From the NCBI GenBank assembly GCA_946480525.1, contig CAMLLA010000098.1, positions 1 through 11,530 on the forward strand: 11,530 nucleotides of DNA. Direction: 5' to 3'. A program made the position numbers and the translations under genes. This document shows, one piece after another, positions 6,360 to 11,530 of the stretch. Source of the stretch: an uncultured Asticcacaulis sp. Its GTDB lineage: Bacteria > Pseudomonadota > Alphaproteobacteria > Caulobacterales > Caulobacteraceae. The first letter of the stretch is position 1; each line of letters begins with the position of its first letter. The notes under the pieces are model-generated. The model did not search any database. It was not told the DNA's origin and worked only from the letters and a program-made list of their open reading frames with translations.

Positions 6360-7873
6360 GCCGGTGCCTTCTGGAAGTTCGGCGACGCGCAATGCTGTTT
6401 GATGAAATCGCTGTGGTCGGGCAGCTTGTCGACCACCTTGCGGATGACGTCGCGCCGTTCGTGCATGAGGGCGCGCAGGCGCTCCAGCGGCACGCGGTCG
6501 GCCAGCGGATCATAGGTTTGCGGCACCATGCCCTGGCCATTATAGATCGAGATCCACGACGGTTCGGCGAAGTGGTCGTACTGGCGGATCACGGCCTCGC
6601 CGCGAAGAGCATACAGTTCGATCTTCCGGGTCAGGTCGTCCGGGATCGGCATTTCGGCGCAGTAGCGCCACAGCGGCTCTTCCCGGCGGTTCAGGCGATA
6701 GTGCAGGATGATGAAGTCGCGGACCTGCTGGAACGACTCGAGCATCCGGAAATTGTATTCCCGGACAAGCGCCGGCTCGCAGGCACGCGACGGAAACAGC
6801 TCCAGCAGCCGGATGACGGCGATCTGGATAAAATTGATGGAAGTCGATTCCAGCGGCTCGATGAACCCCGACGACAGGCCAGCGCAGATGCAGTTCTTTT
6901 CCCAGAAGCGGTTGCGGTGGCCGGTTTGGAAGCGGATCAGCATCGGGTCCTTCTGTGCTTTTCCGTCCAGGTTATTGAGCAGGATGTCGCGCGCCCGCTC
7001 CTCGTCCATGAAGCGCGACGAAAAGACATGGCCGTTGCCCGTGCGGTGTTGCAGGCCGATGCGCCATTGCCAGCCCGCTTCATGGGCGATCGAACGGGTG
7101 TAGGGGGTGAGTGGCTCGGCGCGATCGCATGGCACGGCCCAAGCCCGGTCCACCGGCAGGTAGTCGCTCCAGTCGGTATAGCCCACCTTCAAGGCGCCTT
7201 CGATCAAAAGGCCTCGGAAACCCGTGCAGTCGACGAAGAAATCCGCCGTCTCGATGCTGCCGTCGTCCAGGGTCAGACTGTCGATAAAGCCGTCTTCAGC
7301 GCGCAGGTTGACCTGTGCGATCTTTGCATTGCGCCGTTTGACGCCTTTGGCTTCACAGTGCTTGCGCAGAAAGCGGGCGTAGAGTGACGCGTCGAAATGG
7401 TAGGCATAGGTGTAGTCGCGCATGGGCGAGCGCGGATCGGGGTTCGGCGGAAAGAACTTGTTGGCGTAGGACAGCTGCGTCGGCAGGGAATAGTCCTCCA
7501 GCACCGACGCATCGCCTTCGGCATGCAGCCGCCGCCAGATCTGGTGTGGCGCCAGGCCTTCGAACAGCGCGCCGAAATCACCGAAGGCGTGAAAATAGCG
7601 GTTTCCGGTCCAGCCCCAGTCGATGAACTCGATACCCAGCTTGAACGTTGCCTCGGTCTCGCGGATGAAATCGGCCTCCGCAATGCCGATGTGCTCATTG
7701 AAGGCGCGTATGCTGGGTATGGTCGCTTCGCCGACGCCGATCGTGCCGATCTCTTCGGATTCGATCAGCAGGATTTCGACGGACTTGGGCAGGGCCGCCG
7801 CCAGCGCCGCCGCCGACATCCACCCGGCCGTGCCGCCGCCGGCGATGATGATCTTCCTGATGGGGTCGGCCAT
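6356..7873 (-). CDS. Flavin-dependent tryptophan halogenase family protein (halogenase 2, variant signature)
   Basis: A 505-residue protein homologous to halogenase 1 over its full length; the two look like a tandem duplication that has diverged. It has GGGTAGW (12-18), GTIGVGEA (43-50), K78 in TFKLGI (catalytic lysine position) and E342 in EPLESTS. The signature reads WQWRIG (268-273) instead of WxWxIP: the proline is replaced by glycine (GGC codon), while the following LQHRTGNG is unchanged. The catalytic Lys and Glu remain, so it may still be active, perhaps with altered flavin or oxygen chemistry. The frame extends upstream to 8224, but that extension crosses a terminator and the end of the receptor gene. 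MADPIRK at 7873 begins directly at the FAD-binding fold, so it is chosen; the ribosome site is weak (GGCGGG, four bases away). The gene overlaps halogenase 1 by four bases. Confidence 0.87.
   Translation of the reverse strand: MADPIRKIIIAGGGTAGWMSAAALAAALPKSVEILLIESEEIGTIGVGEATIPSIRAFNEHIGIAEADFIRETEATFKLGIEFIDWGWTGNRYFHAFGDFGALFEGLAPHQIWRRLHAEGDASVLEDYSLPTQLSYANKFFPPNPDPRSPMRDYTYAYHFDASLYARFLRKHCEAKGVKRRNAKIAQVNLRAEDGFIDSLTLDDGSIETADFFVDCTGFRGLLIEGALKVGYTDWSDYLPVDRAWAVPCDRAEPLTPYTRSIAHEAGWQWRIGLQHRTGNGHVFSSRFMDEERARDILLNNLDGKAQKDPMLIRFQTGHRNRFWEKNCICAGLSSGFIEPLESTSINFIQIAVIRLLELFPSRACEPALVREYNFRMLESFQQVRDFIILHYRLNRREEPLWRYCAEMPIPDDLTRKIELYALRGEAVIRQYDHFAEPSWISIYNGQGMVPQTYDPLADRVPLERLRALMHERRDVIRKVVDKLPDHSDFIKQHCASPNFQKAPA
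6367..6372 (-). promoter_or_regulatory. Shine-Dalgarno site of halogenase 1 inside the halogenase 2 gene
   Basis: AGAAGG on the minus strand lies seven bases before ATG 6359, within the last codons of halogenase 2. It supports this start and reinitiation at the ATGA overlap. Confidence 0.65.
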
Positions 7874-7933
7874 ATTTCCCGCCTGCTCGTGTTCGTGGAA
7901 TGCCTGCCGTGGTTTAAACGGCGTGCCTCTCAT

Positions 7934-7969
7934 AAAAAAGCCCTTTCCGGTGCTGCACCGAAAAGGGCT
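7934..7969 (-). terminator. Intrinsic terminator between the receptor and halogenase 2
   Basis: On the minus strand AGCCCTTT...AAAGGGCT forms an 8-bp stem (7939-7946 with 7962-7969), continued after one mismatch by five more pairs (CGGTG/CACCG) and a three-base loop. It is followed directly by a run of T (7939-7934). This is a textbook rho-independent terminator about 130 bases after the receptor stop and 61 bases before the halogenase 2 start. It would limit read-through from the receptor into the halogenases. Confidence 0.85.
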
Positions 7970-8062
7970 GAAAGTTTCAGAGAACAGGTCCGGTGGAGAC
8001 AGTGTGGACCGCTGGACCAGACGGAGACACCTGTGCCGCAAGCTTGCGCTGTGCCGGCGGGC

Positions 8063-8090
8063 GGCCGCCCGGAACCATGTCTGGGCGGCC
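8063..8090 (-). other. GC-rich stem-loop just after the receptor stop codon
   Basis: GGCCGCCC (8063-8070) pairs with GGGCGGCC (8083-8090) around 12 bases, starting nine bases after the receptor stop. The same arm is also part of a 14-base perfect palindrome (8058-8071), so two alternative pairings exist. There is no T-run, so it is not an intrinsic terminator; it may protect the 3' end of the receptor message. Confidence 0.45.
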
Positions 8091-8099
8091 AAGTCGTAT

Positions 8100-11069
8100 T
8101 TAGTAGCTGGCGCGCAGCACCAGGGAGATACGGCGATCGGTCTTGGTCGCCGAGTAGTAGTGCGTTTCAAGCGGCTTGGTGATGTCGCTGGAGACGCGGA
8201 TATAGTTGACGTCGCGGCCGACATTGGTGACCTGGAACCCGATCTTGTAGTTCTTGTTGATCGTGTAGAAGGCCGAACCGTCCCACTGGCCGTAGGCGAC
8301 CGCCCACATCGGACGGTTGACGTTGGCCGCCGAGGTCGTCAGCAGGTAGTCCGAACGCCAGTTATAGGCAAGGCGGGCGGATACGCCGTACTTTTCGTAC
8401 ATCAGTGCGAAGTTGTAGCTTTCGGGCGACATGCCTTCCAGCGGCAGGACGTTCAGGTTGGCGTTGGTGATCTGGTTGCCGTCGCTGATCGCGGCCACCG
8501 GGTTACGGCCACCCGAAGAGTCGATCCGTGTGTAGTTCGCCTGGATGCCGATACCGTCGAACGGCGCCGGCAGGAAGTCATAGAACTGCGAGTAGGCCAG
8601 TTCGAAACCGGTAACCTTGCCCTTTTCCGAGCCGTTGACGTAGCGGTTGACGTTGAACGTCATGGTCGCGCCGTTGTTGGTGTAGGTTTCGGGCATGGAC
8701 TGGGCGTAGATGTAGTTGCTCAGGTCCTTCTGGAAGATCGCCAGGGTCAGGCTGGAGGTCGGGGCGAAGTACCATTCGGCCGTCAGGTCGTACTGGTTGG
8801 CCTCGATCGGCTTCAGGTTGGGCGTGCCGCCCTGTCCGGTCGGGTTGAGGGTGAAGTCGCCCGTGTTCTGACCCGCACTGAGCGTCGTATAGGCGCTGAG
8901 CCAGGACAATTCCGGACGGACGATACCCTTGGAGGCAGCGAAGCGGAACTGCAGCTCGCTGTTCAGACGATAACGCAGGTTCAGGCTGGGGATAGTGCTG
9001 GTGTACTCGTGCGTACCCCCAAGAGCCTGCGGGGTCATGGTCGTGGCCTTGAACGTGCGCGCGTTCTCATAGGCCGCGCACTGCGCCGTCGACGGGTTGC
9101 CCGCGCCGATGCTGCCCGGCGTGCAGGTCGCACCGAAATTGCTGTCCGAAGCCGAAACGACATAACCGGTGGTATCGACTGTCGTCTTGACGACACGAAC
9201 GCCGACATTGCCGTCCAGTGTCTCGCCGCCAAACACGCCGTCCTTGCCGAACTTCAGAAGGCCGTAGATCGCCTCCGTCTTTTCGTTCTGGATGTTCAGC
9301 CCCCCCGACGTCGGATCGGTAAAGTAGTAGGCTTCGTTCGCCGGCGACCAGCCCCATCCGGCGGTCTCCGTCGCCTTCAGCTGATCGTAGGTGTACTGCG
9401 TGCCCTGGTTGACCAGGTTGGCGGCAGGGAACCAGATATTGCCGGGGACCGGAATATCACCGTGCATGAAGCCGTCGAAGGCGATGTTTTCGGATTGGTT
9501 CGGCAGGTTGGCGTTTTGCGCCGACGAGGGCGCGCCAACGCCGCCGACTTCATCGAGGTAGACAGCGCCGGCGCCGCCGCCCGAACCCCAGTACTGGTGG
9601 CTGAGATAGTTCCAGTTCCAGTTGGTCTGGCGGGTAATATAGTCGCGGTCGGTCGAACGGGCGCCGAAGCGGAAGCTCTTCAGCCAGCTGCCGTCATCGA
9701 ACTCATACTGGGCGTCGAGACGGCCGGCCAACTGCTTGCCCTCGTTCTTTTCGACGTGGTCCATGGCGGCCGACCAGTAGTAGCTGGCCTTGTTGGCGGT
9801 ATCGTTCGGCGACTGGATGACGATGCTGGGCAGGTCGCCGCGCAGGTCAACCGTGGCGGTGACCTTGTCCGAAGCCGAGCAGGTCGTCGTGCGGACCTTG
9901 GTATCGCAGTACTGGACGAAGACGGTGTTGGACAGGATGTCGGCCGTTGACTTGACGAATTGCAGGTCGCCGGTGACGCTCAGCTTGTCGGTCGCGTTCC
10001 ACTTGAAACCAAGCGAGATGTCGGTTGTTTCCTTGCGGTCTTCGCCGTAACGCGTGTTGGCGTCGATGCCCGAGCCTGGAACGGTACCGGCCATGAAGAC
10101 GCCGTTGCTGTCGAAGACATAGCTGGAGTTCGGCGTGGTGATGGCGCCGTCATAGAAGCCGACATTGTATTCGGTGTTCTTGGGCGTTGCGACCGAGTTG
10201 AAGGCCTGAAGCGTGAATTCCAGGGTGTCGGACGGACGCCACTGGACGGCCCCGGCCAGGGCTTCGCGCTTCTGGTTCCAGTCGATGGTCCGCCAGCCCA
10301 TGACGTTCGGGATGTAACGGGTGCTGGCGCCTGAACCGACGGTGACGTAGCGGTCGGTACCGACCACGTGGGTTTCGTTGCCGACATTGGCCTGCGAATA
10401 GTTCAGCAGCAGGCCCAGTTCACCGATGCTGGTGTCGAACCGGTCGGCCCAGATGGCCGATCCCGACCAGTGGCCCTTTTCCTGAAGGTCGCCCGTCGTG
10501 TTGTCGAGCGTGAAGGCCAGGAGGCGCTTCTTCTGGTCGAAGGGCAGGCGGGTGCGCAGATTGACCGTGCCGCCGATGCCGCCTTCGATCATGTCGGCCG
10601 AAGGGTTCTTGAACACGTCGACGCCGGCCAGCAGGTCGGCGGACACATCATCCCAGCTTAAGCTGCGACCGTTCTTGGCCGAGAAGATGTCGCGGCCATT
10701 GGTCTCGGAGCGGACCCAGCTCAGGCCACGAATGTTGACCCCGCCGCCTTCCGCGGTCATGCGGATCGGGTCGCGGGCTTCGTTGGCGCGCTGGATCTGC
10801 AGGCCGGAGATGCGCTGCAGCGCTTCGGCGACCGAGCGGTCCGGCAGGGCGCCGATATCGACCGCGGTGATCGAATCCTGGACGACGTCGGAGTCGCGCT
10901 TAAGCTTCTGCGCGGACTTGATCTGGCCGCGCTGACCCGTCACGACGACGACGTCGCCGTCGGCGGGCGCTGCCTCCTGAGCCGCAACGGGCGCGGCGTA
11001 GGCGATGACGCCCAGAACGGCGAGCGATGCGCCCATGAGGTATTTAAATCTCGAACTTGGGTGTTTCAT
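8100..11069 (-). CDS. TonB-dependent outer-membrane receptor (Xanthomonas/Caulobacter type)
   Basis: A 989-residue outer-membrane transporter. Residues 1-30 are a signal peptide ending PVAA before QEA. DVVVVTG (39-45) is the probable TonB box. Residues ~55-178 form the plug (VVQDSITAVDIGALPDRSVA, ALQRISGLQIQR, GGGVNIRGL, ADLLAGVDVFKNPSADMIEGGIGGTVNLRTR). The remainder is a large barrel with aromatic-rich strands and long loops, ending ISLVLRASY with a terminal aromatic residue. Size and the GLQIQR/GGVNIRGL/DMIEGGIGGTVNLRT signatures fit the TIGR01782-like subfamily, whose members often take up carbohydrates or other complex nutrients. The substrate is not readable from sequence. Cysteine pairs at 388/397 and 649/664 may be loop disulfides. 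The frame is open to 11180, but the signal peptide fixes the start at 11069 (AGGGA upstream, weak). It heads the locus that includes the two halogenases. Confidence 0.92.
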   Translation of the reverse strand: MKHPSSRFKYLMGASLAVLGVIAYAAPVAAQEAAPADGDVVVVTGQRGQIKSAQKLKRDSDVVQDSITAVDIGALPDRSVAEALQRISGLQIQRANEARDPIRMTAEGGGVNIRGLSWVRSETNGRDIFSAKNGRSLSWDDVSADLLAGVDVFKNPSADMIEGGIGGTVNLRTRLPFDQKKRLLAFTLDNTTGDLQEKGHWSGSAIWADRFDTSIGELGLLLNYSQANVGNETHVVGTDRYVTVGSGASTRYIPNVMGWRTIDWNQKREALAGAVQWRPSDTLEFTLQAFNSVATPKNTEYNVGFYDGAITTPNSSYVFDSNGVFMAGTVPGSGIDANTRYGEDRKETTDISLGFKWNATDKLSVTGDLQFVKSTADILSNTVFVQYCDTKVRTTTCSASDKVTATVDLRGDLPSIVIQSPNDTANKASYYWSAAMDHVEKNEGKQLAGRLDAQYEFDDGSWLKSFRFGARSTDRDYITRQTNWNWNYLSHQYWGSGGGAGAVYLDEVGGVGAPSSAQNANLPNQSENIAFDGFMHGDIPVPGNIWFPAANLVNQGTQYTYDQLKATETAGWGWSPANEAYYFTDPTSGGLNIQNEKTEAIYGLLKFGKDGVFGGETLDGNVGVRVVKTTVDTTGYVVSASDSNFGATCTPGSIGAGNPSTAQCAAYENARTFKATTMTPQALGGTHEYTSTIPSLNLRYRLNSELQFRFAASKGIVRPELSWLSAYTTLSAGQNTGDFTLNPTGQGGTPNLKPIEANQYDLTAEWYFAPTSSLTLAIFQKDLSNYIYAQSMPETYTNNGATMTFNVNRYVNGSEKGKVTGFELAYSQFYDFLPAPFDGIGIQANYTRIDSSGGRNPVAAISDGNQITNANLNVLPLEGMSPESYNFALMYEKYGVSARLAYNWRSDYLLTTSAANVNRPMWAVAYGQWDGSAFYTINKNYKIGFQVTNVGRDVNYIRVSSDITKPLETHYYSATKTDRRISLVLRASY

Positions 11070-11530
11070 AGTGTTTCCCTGTGACAACCCGGCTTCGCCA
11101 CTGACGGCGATGCGTTGCGCGAACACCACGCCGCGAAGCGTGAAAATGTGTTCAAATATGAAAATCCACGGGCGGGACAATTCGCCTGTGGGCTGTGGTG
11201 AGCTTGGTACTTCCCCTGCCTGTCGCTGTTTTTAAGAGTCAGCGATCAGGTTTGACCAACGCTGTCAGAAAACGGGTACCGCTACCAATATTATTTTCGT
11301 AATGTGGTTCTATTTGTATGATTATAGCTAAAAGGTCACACAAGTCTCTGTTTTTAAAGAAATAAATTTCAGATATGACAATAATGCGCTGCGATAATTT
11401 TGTTTGTGAAAAGATTTATATATATAAAATAATAAATGTAAGGTCTGCCCGACACGGTAAAACTGTGCGCGAGTACACCGTCAAGGTTGCCTGTCGTTCG
11501 GGAATCAGCGTGCATGCTAGGGACGCGCGT
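11070..11530. other. 461-base region upstream of the receptor: AT-rich leader and promoter region
   Basis: No supportable gene is seen. About 11290-11440 is strikingly AT-rich, including the 14-base palindrome TTTATATATATAAA at 11415-11428. A perfect -10-like TATAAT lies on the minus strand at 11326-11321, but no good -35 stands 16-18 bases upstream of it, so the promoter is unproven; if real, the leader would be ~245 bases. The right end (after 11440) is GC-rich again and may belong to the control region of a neighbour outside the window. Confidence 0.45.
11275..11286. promoter_or_regulatory. Candidate LacI/GalR-family operator upstream of the receptor
   Basis: GGTACCGCTACC has inverted half-sites GGTA/TACC around a central CG, the layout of LacI/GalR operators (10 of 12 bases symmetric). 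It lies 206 bases upstream of the receptor start and ~28-40 bases downstream of the start point predicted from the TATAAT box, where a bound repressor could block transcription. No LacI-type regulator gene is in the window. Confidence 0.35.

Noticed and set aside
4812..6515. 567-codon open frame on the plus strand
   Set aside because: Antisense to halogenase 1, with low-complexity composition and no recognisable domain.
7874..8224. 117-residue N-terminal extension of halogenase 2
   Set aside because: It would start within the receptor gene and pass through a strong terminator. The family normally begins a few residues before GGGTAGW, as MADPIRK does.
7623..9950. 775-codon open frame on the plus strand
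   Set aside because: It runs antisense to halogenase 2 and the receptor, has no family motifs and is Arg/Val/Gly-rich in the way of frames opposite GC-rich genes. The minus-strand proteins are clearly real.
1..11530. CRISPR array, tRNA or rRNA genes, insertion sequences
   Set aside because: No regularly spaced repeats, no tRNA-like cloverleaf or rRNA segments and no transposase-like protein were seen on either strand.

Overview
The window looks like chromosomal DNA of a GC-rich alphaproteobacterium, most likely from the Caulobacterales (Caulobacter, Brevundimonas or Asticcacaulis type). This is inferred from gene content: a large TonB-dependent receptor of the Xanthomonas/Caulobacter type followed by two FAD-dependent 'tryptophan halogenase' family proteins, a pairing typical of these bacteria. 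No species marker is present. Most of the window is GC-rich. The first ~400 bases and the ~150-250 bases upstream of the receptor are clearly AT-rich.

Left part (1-2156, plus strand): the tail of an AT-rich gene of unknown function, with a charged helix, a hydrophobic segment and an acidic tail, overlaps the start of a complete Nudix hydrolase. A gap holding a copy of a short dispersed repeat follows, then an endonuclease/exonuclease/phosphatase (DNase I fold) family protein.

Middle part (2167-4436, minus strand): two exported envelope proteins, an OmpA-like porin with a peptidoglycan-binding C-terminus and a secreted von Willebrand A protein with a complete MIDAS metal site. The OmpA gene converges on the phosphatase-family gene with only 10 bases between them. 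The 417-base gap 4437-4853 contains no convincing protein gene. It holds a strong perfect hairpin, a possible plus-strand small RNA and the second copy of the dispersed repeat.

Right part (4854-11069, minus strand): one locus reading receptor -> halogenase 2 -> halogenase 1. The two halogenase genes overlap by ATGA, so they are probably translationally coupled. The receptor is separated from them by a 226-base spacer with a strong intrinsic terminator, so the halogenases are probably expressed by read-through and at a lower level. Upstream of the receptor is an AT-rich leader with a candidate LacI/GalR-type operator. The likely picture is a regulated nutrient-uptake locus: the receptor imports a substrate, possibly a carbohydrate or an aromatic-decorated molecule, and cytoplasmic flavoenzymes act on a linked compound. 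No natural-product biosynthesis gene, flavin reductase, inner-membrane transporter or regulator lies in the window. The most unusual points are the Pro-to-Gly change in the halogenase signature of halogenase 2, the receptor/halogenase terminator, the structured intergenic RNA candidate, and the two copies of the 25-base repeat.
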